DNA from: Alistipes sp. | GTDB taxonomy: Bacteria; Bacteroidota; Bacteroidia; Bacteroidales; Rikenellaceae | Direction: 5' to 3' | Assembly: GCA_017503575.1 (NCBI GenBank) | Contig: JAFVSV010000036.1 | Span: 1 to 34,780 of the forward strand | DNA: 34,780 bases | Shown here: positions 1 through 7,344 of the stretch, piece by piece | Position numbering within the stretch: position 1 is the first letter of the stretch | How the letters are laid out: each line of letters starts with the position of its first letter | The notes under the pieces: generated by a model | Database searches by the model: none | Seen by the model: only the letters and a program-made list of their open reading frames with translations | What the model was told of the DNA's origin: nothing | Translations under genes and position numbers: made by a program

Positions 1-1
1 A

Positions 2-628
2 ACGAGCACCCTTAGCGACGCCTCTGCACAACGCACACCGTCTTACACTATTAACGACCACGAGTATTGCGACCAACATTTAACTATTAATGTTACACAA
101 CCCTGCGCACACCAGGATACAACAGTCCCCTACAAGGTTGGCGACTACTACAACGAGAATGGCAAGCAGGGTGTTGTCTTCGAGGTATGGGATAATGGTC
201 GCCATGGAAAGATTGTATCGTTGGATGAAGCATACTTACAATGGTGTACTGATGAGCAATATGAAGAGGGAATTGCATTAGGTTTGACAAATAAGAGTGA
301 TGGCAAGGCGAATACCGATAAGGTGATGAAACGAGATGATAGCGACCAATATCCCGCCTTTGTTTGGTGTCGCAATAAGGGTGCAGATTGGTATCTTCCG
401 GCTATAAATGAGTTAAAGGCTATAGACAATAATCAGTCAGCGATTAATTCCACACTGGCTGAATATGGCGCCAAACTTAATATTAATACATGTGGCTATT
501 ATTGGTCGTCAACGGAGTATGAAGATAACCTTGAGTTTTGTGCGTGGTTTGTCGTTATGTATGACGGAATCACCAGCCTCAGCACTAGGAACGGCTACTA
601 CTATGTGCGTGCTGTGTCCGCTTTTTAA
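2..628 (+). CDS. Secreted DUF1566/Lcl-like protein, copy 1 (5' end cut by window)
   Basis: This is the first of three tandem paralogs; 208 residues remain. Aligned with the other two copies, about 15 signal-peptide codons lie before the window, so the full protein would be about 223 residues. Visible order: end of the signal peptide (SDASAQ), a short N-terminal stretch with two Cys (EYCDQH, QPCAHQ), the motif YKVGDYYNENGKQGVVFEV, a divergent middle, then a C-terminal domain with WYLPAINEL, YYWSSTEYED and the tail YVRAVSAF. The C-terminal half resembles DUF1566/Lcl-type domains, a class in which DGR variable proteins with a C-type-lectin-like fold are known. No enzymatic function is indicated. 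Likely exported; binding of an external ligand is inference. The reading frame is open from the first base and ends at TAA 626-628. Family call fairly sure, function unknown. Confidence 0.8.
   Translation, partial: TSTLSDASAQRTPSYTINDHEYCDQHLTINVTQPCAHQDTTVPYKVGDYYNENGKQGVVFEVWDNGRHGKIVSLDEAYLQWCTDEQYEEGIALGLTNKSDGKANTDKVMKRDDSDQYPAFVWCRNKGADWYLPAINELKAIDNNQSAINSTLAEYGAKLNINTCGYYWSSTEYEDNLEFCAWFVVMYDGITSLSTRNGYYYVRAVSAF
548..604 (+). other. Putative DGR-type variable region, copy 1
   Basis: Nineteen codons between an invariant GCG TGG and the near-invariant tail GTG CGT GCT. Compared with copies 2 and 3 the changes are almost all at first and second codon positions. Val (551), Met (557), Gly (566), Thr (572) and two Tyr codons stay fixed while the residues between them vary. 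Confidence 0.6.
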
Positions 629-667
629 GATTTAGGCTTGTCGGTAGCGACATCAGTTTTACTCTCT

Positions 668-700
668 CTCCTCGCGCCCGAAAGCGCGAGGAGTTTTTTT
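668..700 (+). terminator. Rho-independent terminator after copy 1
   Basis: Perfect 10-bp stem CTCCTCGCGC/GCGCGAGGAG (668-677 and 684-693) with loop CCGAAA, followed by seven T. The same stem with a different loop follows copy 3 and is absent after copy 2. Confidence 0.9.
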
Positions 701-828
701 GTTCGGGTAATGATGCAAAAAGTGGCGCTTATCGGCGCTTCAATCAAATCCCCGAATGAAAACACTGCTGAATATCCCTATATTCACTGCATTAATCGGC
801 CTCTTCAGTAAAATATCTGCGATTAGGT

Positions 829-859
829 TTTGCGTTTTTCGATAATATTACTAACTTTG
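829..859 (+). promoter_or_regulatory. Bacteroidota-type promoter of copy 2
   Basis: TTTG at 829-832 and TAACTTTG at 852-859, separated by 19 bases, match the -33/-7 consensus of the phylum. The expected start is near 865, giving a leader of about 18 nt. About 130 bases upstream of the ATG are closely conserved before copy 3. Confidence 0.8.
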
Positions 860-882
860 CTAAATAGACCAAAATAAGCGCT

Positions 883-1569
883 ATGAAAAATATCTATCTT
901 CTATTAACACTCGTAGGCGTTATGCTAACGAGCACCCTTAGCGACGCCTCTGCACAACGCACACCGTCTTACACTATTAACGACCACGAGTATTGCGACC
1001 AACATTTAACTATTAATGTTACACAACCCTGCGCACACCAGGATACAACAGCCCCTTACAAGGTTGGCGACTACTACAATGAGAATGGCAAGCAGGGCGT
1101 TGTCTTCGAGGTCTCAGATGGCGGTCGTCACGGTAAGATTGTTAGCTTGGATGAAACCAAAACCCGATGGGATTCGCGTGTTGATTGGGATGGCTATGAA
1201 TTTATCAATGGCACCAAGACAGGCGCCAATGATATGAGTAATGGCAAGGTGAATACCGATAAGGTGATGCAGCGAGGAGATAGTGACCAATATCTCGCCT
1301 TTGTTTGGTGTCGTAATAAGGGTGCAGATTGGTATCTACCTGCTATAAATGAGTTAATGACTATATACAATAATAAGTCAGCGATTAATTCCACATTGGC
1401 AGAATATGGTGCTCAGCTTGGAAATGGATTGTACTGGTCGTCAATGGAGTTTGAATACGACCATGTCGACCCTGAGCTCTTCGCGTGGTGTGTCATTATG
1501 CGCAATGGCTACACCTACGAGAACACTAAGAACAGCTACCACTATGTGCGCGCTGTCTCCGCTTTTTAA
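883..1569 (+). CDS. Secreted DUF1566/Lcl-like protein, copy 2
   Basis: A protein of 228 residues. Residues 1-25 form a Sec signal peptide (MKN, then a Leu/Val-rich core, ending SDASAQ). Residues 26-75 carry two Cys and the YKVGDYYNENGKQGVVFEV block, nearly identical to copies 1 and 3. The middle (about 85-115) diverges. The C-terminal domain has WYLPAINELMTIYNNKSAIN, LYWSSMEFE and YVRAVSAF. The start ATG lies 23 nt after a clear promoter, and the upstream sequence is duplicated before copy 3. Its variable tail (1489-1545) differs strongly from its paralogs, while the N-terminal half and final seven codons are almost unchanged. I infer a cell-surface or periplasmic binding protein diversified in its C-terminal domain. 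No catalytic residues are recognisable. No hairpin terminator follows it. Confidence 0.85.
   Translation: MKNIYLLLTLVGVMLTSTLSDASAQRTPSYTINDHEYCDQHLTINVTQPCAHQDTTAPYKVGDYYNENGKQGVVFEVSDGGRHGKIVSLDETKTRWDSRVDWDGYEFINGTKTGANDMSNGKVNTDKVMQRGDSDQYLAFVWCRNKGADWYLPAINELMTIYNNKSAINSTLAEYGAQLGNGLYWSSMEFEYDHVDPELFAWCVIMRNGYTYENTKNSYHYVRAVSAF
1489..1545 (+). other. Putative DGR-type variable region, copy 2
   Basis: Nineteen codons aligned with 548-604 and 2398-2454. Over the three copies 13 codons change amino acid and one changes only synonymously. Adenine-rich codons (AAT, AAC, AAG, AGC) dominate this copy, as expected if it is close to an adenine-rich template. Confidence 0.6.
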
Positions 1570-1737
1570 GATTTATCATGTCAGCGCCACTACTGCACCA
1601 CTCTGACAACAAATTAATTTGCTGTGATAGCGGCACTATTGCGATGCTTCAATAAAATCCCCGAATGAAAACACTGCTGAATATCTCTATCTTCACTGCT
1701 TTAATCAGCCTCTTCAGTACAATATCTGCGATTAGGT

Positions 1738-1768
1738 TTTGCGTTTTTCGATAATATTACTACCTTTG
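1738..1768 (+). promoter_or_regulatory. Bacteroidota-type promoter of copy 3
   Basis: TTTG at 1738-1741 and TACCTTTG at 1761-1768, 19 bases apart. It is the duplicate of the promoter at 829-859; only a few bases differ. Confidence 0.8.
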
Positions 1769-1791
1769 CTAAATAACACAAAATAAGCACT

Positions 1792-2478
1792 ATGAAAAAT
1801 ATCTATCTTCTATTAACACTCGTAGGCGTTATGCTAACGAGCACCTTTAGCGATGCCTCTGCACAACGCACACCGTCGGACACTATCAGCGACCACGAGT
1901 ATTGCGACCAACATTTAACTATTAATGTTACACAACCCTGCGCACACCAGGGTACAACAGCCCCTTACAAGGTTGGTGACTACTATAATGTGAATGGCAA
2001 GCAGGGTGTTGTCTTCGAGGTTTGGGATAATGGTCTTCATGGCAAGATTGTATCGTTGGATGAGACAAGTGCGAAATGGGACTCGCGCGCTGAGTGGAGT
2101 GATTCAGAACAAGAATACATTAATGGTACCAAGATAGGCGCCAATAATAAGAGAAATGGCAAGGCGAATACCGATAAGGTGATGCAGCGAGGTGATAGCG
2201 ACCAATATCCCGCCTTTGTTTGGTGTCGTAATAAGGGTGCAGATTGGTATCTGCCAGCTAAGGATGAGTTAATGACTATATACAATAATAAGTCAGCAAT
2301 TAATTCCACATTGGCTAAATATGGTGCTCAGCTTGAAGATTATTGGTATTGGTCGTCAACGGAGTATGAAGACTATGCGCCTGAGTTCTGGGCGTGGCTT
2401 GTCTCTATGGGCTATGGCTACACCTACTACAACGGTAAGTACAGCTACGGCTATGTGCGCGCTGTCTCCGCTTTTTAA
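1792..2478 (+). CDS. Secreted DUF1566/Lcl-like protein, copy 3
   Basis: Also 228 residues and organised like copy 2: signal peptide 1-25, Cys-containing N-terminal stretch, YKVGDYYNVNGKQGVVFEV block, divergent middle (SAKWDSRAEW), then WYLPAKDEL, YWYWSSTEYED and the YVRAVSAF tail. Start-to-start distance to copy 2 is 909 bases, so the duplicated unit is gene plus promoter. The variable tail at 2398-2454 is rich in Tyr and Gly, a composition seen in known lectin-fold variable proteins. It ends in front of a strong terminator, which closes the three-gene array. Function is unknown; surface binding is inference. Confidence 0.85.
   Translation: MKNIYLLLTLVGVMLTSTFSDASAQRTPSDTISDHEYCDQHLTINVTQPCAHQGTTAPYKVGDYYNVNGKQGVVFEVWDNGLHGKIVSLDETSAKWDSRAEWSDSEQEYINGTKIGANNKRNGKANTDKVMQRGDSDQYPAFVWCRNKGADWYLPAKDELMTIYNNKSAINSTLAKYGAQLEDYWYWSSTEYEDYAPEFWAWLVSMGYGYTYYNGKYSYGYVRAVSAF
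2398..2454 (+). other. Putative DGR-type variable region, copy 3
   Basis: Third member of the variable codon block. Examples against copies 1 and 2: CTT versus TTT and TGT (2398), TCT versus GTT and ATT (2404), GGT versus ACT and ACT (2434), GGC versus TAC and CAC (2449). All fit substitution at A positions of AAY-type ancestral codons with the third base kept. Confidence 0.6.
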
Positions 2479-2517
2479 GATTTAGGCTTGTTGGTAGCGA
2501 CTGCAGCTTTACTCTCT

Positions 2518-2550
2518 CTCCTCGCGCTTTGGGGCGCGAGGAGTTTTTTT
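2518..2550 (+). terminator. Rho-independent terminator after copy 3
   Basis: The same 10-bp stem as at 668 (2518-2527 with 2534-2543), loop TTTGGG, then seven T. It ends the tandem array. Confidence 0.9.
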
Positions 2551-2623
2551 GTTTAGTGAGGAGTTGTAGCGGGTGCTGCCCGCATGGGATGACGAAAGTT
2601 CAAAGAGAAAAGAGCAAAGATAA

Positions 2624-2638
2624 GCAGGCTTTGCCTGC
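2624..2638. repeat. Dispersed short palindrome (GCAGGC TTT GCCTGC)
   Basis: A 6-bp stem with a 3-base loop, identical to the unit at 13894-13908. A similar smaller palindrome (GCGGG TGCT GCCCGC) lies about 50 bases before it. The following bases (CTAATT-rich, to about 2695) also resemble the sequence after the 13.9-kb array. Confidence 0.6.
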
Positions 2639-2701
2639 AACCATTGCTCATTCCTAATTCCTCTCTGCTAATTGCTCATTGCATATTTGTAGCTATAAAT
2701 T

Positions 2702-2730
2702 TGCCCCGCAAGTATCACACCTGCGGGGCA
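2702..2730 (-). terminator. Hairpin downstream of pgi, likely terminator
   Basis: A 9-bp perfect stem TGCCCCGCA/TGCGGGGCA with an 11-base loop, 25 bases past the pgi stop. On the minus strand it is followed by AAATTTATA rather than a strong U run, so termination efficiency is uncertain. Confidence 0.5.
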
Positions 2731-2754
2731 TCCTATCTTAACGTCGTCCTCGTG

Positions 2755-4086
2755 TTACAAGCGAGCCTTGATGGCCTTCGACTCCTCCTCGTAGCCGGGC
2801 TTATCCAACAAGGCAAACATATTCTTCTTGTATGCCTCGACACCTGGCTGGTTGAATGGGTTGACACCGAGCATATAGCCGCTGATACCACACCCCTTCT
2901 CGAAGAAGTAGAGCAACTGACCGATGGTGCGCTCGTCGATACGCTCAATCTCGATAGTCATATTAGGCACGCCGCCATCGACATGTGCGATGCGCACGCC
3001 AAGCTCAGCCATCTTGTTAATCTCCGAGAGGCGCTTGCCTGTGAGGAAGTTCAAGCCGTCGAGGTTAGCCTCATCGCTCTCGACCTTAACCTCGTACTTC
3101 GAGTTCTTAACCGAGATGATTGTCTCGAAGAGTGTGCGCTCGCCCTCCTGGATATACTGACCCATAGAGTGAAGGTCGGCAGTGAGCGTCACGCTTGCAG
3201 GGAAGATACCCTTGCCATCCTTACCCTCTGACTCGCCATAGAGCTGCTTCCACCACTCAGCGATATACTGCAACTTAGGCTCGTACGATCCCAAAATCTC
3301 AATCTTCTTACCAGCCTTATATAGCTCGTTACGCACGATAGCGTACTGCGCTGCGGGGTTCTTGTCGATAGGCGTAGCCTCGCCTGTGAGACGCTCCATG
3401 TCGCGAGCACCCTCAACAAAAGCCTCTACATCGACACCTGCAACAGCCAATGGTAGTAGGCCTACGGGCGATAGCACCGAGTAGCGGCCACCAACATTAT
3501 CCTCGATGACGAAGGTGGGGTAGCCCTCCTGCGTTGCGAGGGTCTTCAGTGCGCCGCGTGCCTTATCCGTAATGGCAACGATACGCTCCGCGGCCTCGGC
3601 CTTGCCATAGCGCTTCTCGATTTCGGCCTTGATAAGGCGGAAGGCGATAGCTGGCTCGGTAGTAGTACCCGACTTTGAGATTACAATAGCCGCGATAGAG
3701 TAATCCTTAACGGCATCCATAAGCTCGTAGGTGTAGTCCTCGGAGATATTCTCGCCTGCAAAGACGATGGTTGGGTTATCGTGCTTGCGCTTCAACGACT
3801 CGAATGAGTTAGACATGGCCTCCAATACTGCCTTGGCACCGAGGTATGAGCCACCGATACCTATACATATAACAACCTCCGCGCGCTCGCGTAGGCGTGC
3901 TGCAACACTCTTAATCTCCGAAAGCTCGGCATCACTAATTGACGATGGTAGGTTTACCCATCCCAAGAAGTCGTTACCTGCGCCCTCACCACTGTGAAGA
4001 AGCGCGTTGGCGCGTGCCGCAGCCTCCTGCATATCCTTGGTAATCTCTACGCCCGTATGCTTGGCGTTAAACTTAATCAACTCCAT
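2755..4086 (-). CDS. pgi: Glucose-6-phosphate isomerase
   Basis: Cytosolic interconversion of glucose 6-phosphate and fructose 6-phosphate. From the ATG at 4086 it is 443 residues, the short class of about 445-450 found in Bacteroidota and Firmicutes. Visible landmarks: [15 protein letters not shown] near the N-terminus, [16 protein letters not shown] (sugar-phosphate binding), [14 protein letters not shown] (phosphate-binding loop), [14 protein letters not shown], and [23 protein letters not shown] with the family signature. The frame extends nine bases upstream to a GTG (4095), but the ATG gives the usual start (MELIKFN). It is the second gene of a unit with gpsA, 37 bases downstream of it. 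Identification is secure. Confidence 0.96.
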   Translation of the reverse strand: MELIKFNAKHTGVEITKDMQEAAARANALLHSGEGAGNDFLGWVNLPSSISDAELSEIKSVAARLRERAEVVICIGIGGSYLGAKAVLEAMSNSFESLKRKHDNPTIVFAGENISEDYTYELMDAVKDYSIAAIVISKSGTTTEPAIAFRLIKAEIEKRYGKAEAAERIVAITDKARGALKTLATQEGYPTFVIEDNVGGRYSVLSPVGLLPLAVAGVDVEAFVEGARDMERLTGEATPIDKNPAAQYAIVRNELYKAGKKIEILGSYEPKLQYIAEWWKQLYGESEGKDGKGIFPASVTLTADLHSMGQYIQEGERTLFETIISVKNSKYEVKVESDEANLDGLNFLTGKRLSEINKMAELGVRIAHVDGGVPNMTIEIERIDERTIGQLLYFFEKGCGISGYMLGVNPFNQPGVEAYKKNMFALLDKPGYEEESKAIKARL

Positions 4087-4123
4087 ATCAATCACTTATT
4101 TTGATTATTATTCGTTCGTCATC

Positions 4124-5125
4124 CTATTTTAGTATCTTCGTCAAGGCTTGCATTGCGTCGCGTGCCGCAGCCTTATTGTATAGCACCTCCCACACCATAT
4201 CGGCGATAGGCATATCTATATTTCGGCGCATAGAGCTACGGCGGATACACTCCGCAGCGTAGTAGCCCTCGGCAACCATCGTCATCTCGTTAAGTGCGCT
4301 CTTCACCGAGCATCCCTTACCCAAAAGCGTACCAAGACGTCGGTTACGGCTCAGTGGCGAGTAGCACGTTACAAGCAAGTCACCCAAGTATGCCGCAGCG
4401 TTGATATCGCGACCCTCGGTGGGCACAGCCTCGTTGAGGAAGCGCTCCATCTCGGCGGCGCAGTTGGCGATAAGCACCGCGAGGAAGTTATCTCCATAGC
4501 GGAGACCTACGGCCATACCTACTGCTAAGGCGTATACATTCTTCATGATTGCGGCACCCTCGACGCCAAGCACGTCGTGCGAGATGCTACAACGGAAGTA
4601 GTCGTTGGCGAGCAGGTCGCGGACGCGCTCTGCCGTAGCAATGCTCTCGGCGGCCACGGTGAGGTACGATAGGCGGCACTGGCCAACCTCCTCGGCGTGT
4701 GATGGGCCTGTGACTACGCATAGGTTCTCCATCGGTACGTCGTAGTAGCGGTTCATGTGCTCGACGATGGTGAGGTAGTCGCCAGGGATGATGCCCTTGA
4801 CTACCGATACCACAATCTTATCTCGAAGGCTTACGGTGAGTGGCTCGAGGAACTTCGAGAGGAATGCCGAGGGCATAGCCAAGATAACTATGTCGGCATC
4901 GCGCACCACGTCGTCTATACACTCCGAAGGGGTGATAAAGTCGCGGTCGATGTAGCACCATGGTAGGTACTTGATATTGTGTGAGCGCTCGTTGAGCGAC
5001 TGACGTATCTCTTCGTTAAGCACCAACCAGTTGACATGATGGTGGTTGATGGTGAGTGTCTTCACTATTGCTGTTGCCCAGCTGCCATAGCCGACAACGG
5101 CACATTTAAGCTGTTGTTCATCCAT
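4124..5125 (-). CDS. gpsA: Glycerol-3-phosphate dehydrogenase [NAD(P)+]
   Basis: Reduces dihydroxyacetone phosphate to sn-glycerol 3-phosphate, the backbone for phospholipids; cytosolic. From the ATG at 5125 it has 333 residues, the normal length. The N-terminal Rossmann motif VVGYGSWATAIVKTL is visible. Further blocks are DIVILAMPSAFL, VVSVVKGI, VTGPSHAEEV, GVEGAAIMKNVYALAVGMAVGLRYGDN with the conserved Lys, and GDLLVTCYSPLSRNRRLG. The frame also opens at an upstream TTG (5134), which I reject because the ATG yields the standard N-terminus (MDEQQLKCAVVG). pgi follows in the same unit, linking glycolytic intermediates with lipid precursor supply. It diverges from mreB across a 225-base control region. 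Confidence 0.95.
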   Translation of the reverse strand: MDEQQLKCAVVGYGSWATAIVKTLTINHHHVNWLVLNEEIRQSLNERSHNIKYLPWCYIDRDFITPSECIDDVVRDADIVILAMPSAFLSKFLEPLTVSLRDKIVVSVVKGIIPGDYLTIVEHMNRYYDVPMENLCVVTGPSHAEEVGQCRLSYLTVAAESIATAERVRDLLANDYFRCSISHDVLGVEGAAIMKNVYALAVGMAVGLRYGDNFLAVLIANCAAEMERFLNEAVPTEGRDINAAAYLGDLLVTCYSPLSRNRRLGTLLGKGCSVKSALNEMTMVAEGYYAAECIRRSSMRRNIDMPIADMVWEVLYNKAAARDAMQALTKILK

Positions 5126-5144
5126 AATGAGCAAAAATTATTGA

Positions 5145-5152
5145 CAAAATTA
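5145..5152 (-). promoter_or_regulatory. Probable -7 element for gpsA-pgi
   Basis: On the minus strand TAATTTTG fits TAnnTTTG. A TTTG lies 23 bases upstream, slightly more than the usual 19-21, so the assignment is tentative. The leader would be only about a dozen bases. Confidence 0.4.
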
Positions 5153-5172
5153 AGCAAAAAAACTCAAAACTC

Positions 5173-5205
5173 TTGCAAATTGTCCATATCTTTTTCCTAT
5201 CTTTG
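5173..5205 (+). promoter_or_regulatory. Promoter of the mreB-led operon
   Basis: TATCTTTG at 5198-5205 is a perfect -7 element; TTG at 5173-5175 is 22 bases upstream. The start near 5211 gives a leader of about 140 nt that contains the inverted repeat ATAGAC/GTCTAT (5223-5228 and 5239-5244). Confidence 0.6.
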
Positions 5206-5350
5206 TCGTGGTATATGTGCGAATAGACTGTGGTTTATGTCTATGTCGCTGATTGTTAACACCTTGTGCCAAACGCTCGCTTTCGACCATTTTCGAGACA
5301 TAGTGTTAGGCGTGGGGTGGATGGCTAATGAAATAAAATGAATACGAAAT

Positions 5351-6379
5351 ATGGGACTCTTTTCACTTACTCAGGAGTTGGCTATTGACCTCGGCACGGC
5401 CAATACGCTGATAATGCACAATGGCAAGGTCGTCGTTGACGAGCCTTCGATTGTGGCACTCAGCATCAAGACGGGTGAGCTTATGGCTATTGGTCATAAG
5501 GCTCGCTTGATGGATGGTAGAACGCACGCAAACATCCGTACTATACGCCCTTTGCGCGACGGTGTTATCGCCGACTTTGAGGCTACGGAGCTTATGTTGC
5601 GCGGCCTTATCAAGAAGGTGGGTGCTACGCGTGGTATGTTTGCTCCATCGTTGCGTATGATGATATGTATCCCATCGGGTTCTACTAACGTCGAGATTCG
5701 TGCCGTGCGTGACTCGGCGCAGCATGCTGGTGGTCGTGAGATATACCTTGTCTTCGAGCCTATGGCCGCAGCGTTGGGTGCTGGCTTGGACGTCGAGGCC
5801 CCCGAGGGTAACCTCATCATCGACATTGGTGGTGGCACCTCGGAGGTGGCTTGTATCTCGTTGGGTGGTATCGTATGCTCGAAGTCTATCAATGTCGCTG
5901 GTGATGTCTTCACCACAGATATCCAGACATATATCCGTCAGCAGCACGGCATCAAGATTGGTGAGCGTACTGCCGAGGAGATAAAGTGTGCCATAGGTGC
6001 CGCGGTACCCGAGTTGGAGAATGAGCCAGAGGACTATGTATTCACCGGCTCTAATATGCTCACTAACCTTCCACAGACCGTGACGCTCAATTATAGTGAG
6101 ATTGCCTATGCTCTCGACAAGTCGCTCGTGAAGCTCGACAACGCCCTTATGGATGTGCTTCAGGAGATGCCACCCGAGTTGTACTCGGATGTCGTGCGCA
6201 ATGGTATCTACCTCGCCGGTGGTGGCGCCCTTATCAAGGGTCTTGACCAGCGTCTGAGCAAGGTGTCGGGTCTTCCTGTACACATCGCTGAGGATCCACT
6301 ACGCGCCATAGCTCGTGGTACTTGTATCGCGCTCAAGAATATCGGTAACTTCTCGTTCCTCTTGGGTGGTGAGAAGTAG
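5351..6379 (+). CDS. mreB: Rod shape-determining actin homolog MreB
   Basis: Forms membrane-bound filaments that direct lateral peptidoglycan synthesis. Its 342 residues are the typical length. Actin-fold nucleotide motifs are all visible: phosphate-1 AIDLGTANTL (about 11-20), phosphate-2 LIIDIGGGTSEVA (about 155-167) and the adenosine motif YLAGGGALIKGLDQRL (about 286-301). The FEPMAAALGAGL block is also present. The N-terminus MGLFSLTQE is short with one amphipathic-looking segment. It heads a set that continues with mreC, mreD, a class B PBP and rodA, the canonical Rod complex order. A cell with this set is expected to be rod-shaped. No oddity noted apart from the long leader. Confidence 0.97.
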   Translation: MGLFSLTQELAIDLGTANTLIMHNGKVVVDEPSIVALSIKTGELMAIGHKARLMDGRTHANIRTIRPLRDGVIADFEATELMLRGLIKKVGATRGMFAPSLRMMICIPSGSTNVEIRAVRDSAQHAGGREIYLVFEPMAAALGAGLDVEAPEGNLIIDIGGGTSEVACISLGGIVCSKSINVAGDVFTTDIQTYIRQQHGIKIGERTAEEIKCAIGAAVPELENEPEDYVFTGSNMLTNLPQTVTLNYSEIAYALDKSLVKLDNALMDVLQEMPPELYSDVVRNGIYLAGGGALIKGLDQRLSKVSGLPVHIAEDPLRAIARGTCIALKNIGNFSFLLGGEK

Positions 6380-6406
6380 TCGATAACGAAATAGTATCAT
6401 ATTCAG

Positions 6407-6437
6407 AGGCTGTCTTGGACACTATGTCGGGCAGCCT
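6407..6437 (+). other. Hairpin between mreB and mreC
   Basis: AGGCTG at 6407-6412 pairs with CAGCCT at 6432-6437, followed by TTTG. The stem is short and the T run poor, so it may be a weak attenuator or an RNA-processing site rather than a terminator. It sits in the only larger gap (95 bases) inside the mre cluster. Confidence 0.4.
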
Positions 6438-6474
6438 TTGTCCCCCTAATTTATTGAACGTCTAAGGTTGTGGT

Positions 6475-7320
6475 ATGCATAGGCTTGTAGAGTTTTTCAG
6501 GCGCATATATGTGGTGCTTATCTTCCTGCTGCTCGAGGGCATTGCTCTATGGCAGTATGCCACGTCGTCGCCATATACCGAGGCCAAGATATTTGCGCGT
6601 ACCACAGCTATTGGTGGTGCCATAAGTGGTATGGTGAGCGATGTGGAGCACTTCTTCTCGTTGCCCGAAGAGAATAGGCGTCTCACCCGACGTGTTGCCG
6701 AGTTGGAGGCGGTGCGTGTGCAGGAGGAGGAGATAATAGCCTCGATGATGCTCGACTCGTTAGCCCTCAAGGCGTATAGCGAGCAGGATGCGAACTTCCG
6801 CTTCAGTGCTGCGCGTGTATCGTCATCGACATCGAACCGCAAGCGCAACTATATAATCCTTGACCGCGGTGCTGGCGACTGCATGAAGGTCAACATGGGT
6901 GTTATGACCCCCGAGCGCTATATGGTGGGCTACGTCACATCGTGCTCGGAGCACTACTCCGTAGTGGAGCCCATCATCAATGATAAGTTCTCCACGGGTG
7001 GTCGCCTTATTGATAGCGTTGCCAACAACTTCTACTGCTCGATAACTTGGGATGCTAAGTCGCGATACCACGCCTTGGCATCGGACATATCGGTAAACGT
7101 GGATATTGCCGAGGGCATGACTATCGAGGTTAGCTCGGAGCGTATGCCTCGCGGTGTCGTCGTGGGCACCATAGAGTCCTATGACATAAATAGTGCTCAG
7201 ACGGCATATTCGGCACGCGTGAAGCTCGCTGCCGATATGTCGGCCGTAGATAATGTCATCGTTGTCGAGAGTGTGCACTACGACGAGATAGGCACGCTCA
7301 TAAAGGATGATGAAAAGTAG
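6475..7320 (+). CDS. mreC: Rod shape-determining protein MreC
   Basis: Scaffold of the Rod complex in the periplasm that activates PBP2-RodA. The protein has 281 residues. A single N-terminal membrane segment (about 9-27, IYVVLIFLLLEGIALWQYA) is followed by a coiled-coil stretch (about 62-85, EENRRLTRRVAELEAVRVQEEE). The C-terminal beta domain contains NYIILDRGAGDCMKVNMGVMTPERYMVGYV and the later EGMTIEV and PRGVVVGTI blocks typical of the family. The gene follows mreB and precedes mreD by 24 bases. Start ATG 6475 is the only one that keeps the membrane segment near the N-terminus. Confidence 0.92.
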   Translation: MHRLVEFFRRIYVVLIFLLLEGIALWQYATSSPYTEAKIFARTTAIGGAISGMVSDVEHFFSLPEENRRLTRRVAELEAVRVQEEEIIASMMLDSLALKAYSEQDANFRFSAARVSSSTSNRKRNYIILDRGAGDCMKVNMGVMTPERYMVGYVTSCSEHYSVVEPIINDKFSTGGRLIDSVANNFYCSITWDAKSRYHALASDISVNVDIAEGMTIEVSSERMPRGVVVGTIESYDINSAQTAYSARVKLAADMSAVDNVIVVESVHYDEIGTLIKDDEK

Positions 7321-7344
7321 AACGCAGTAAAGTAGCAATGACCT

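Noticed and set aside
1..2550. Reverse transcriptase, Avd or template repeat of a DGR
   Set aside because: No such frame or A-rich copy of the variable block exists outside the three target genes in this window.
5036..5341. 101-codon frame ahead of mreB
   Set aside because: It overlaps the gpsA start and the mreB promoter and has no coding-like composition.
5363..6283. 306-codon open frame on the minus strand opposite mreB
   Set aside because: It is the antisense of a certain mreB; the protein has no recognisable motif and its composition (Arg, Thr, His) is that of a shadow frame.
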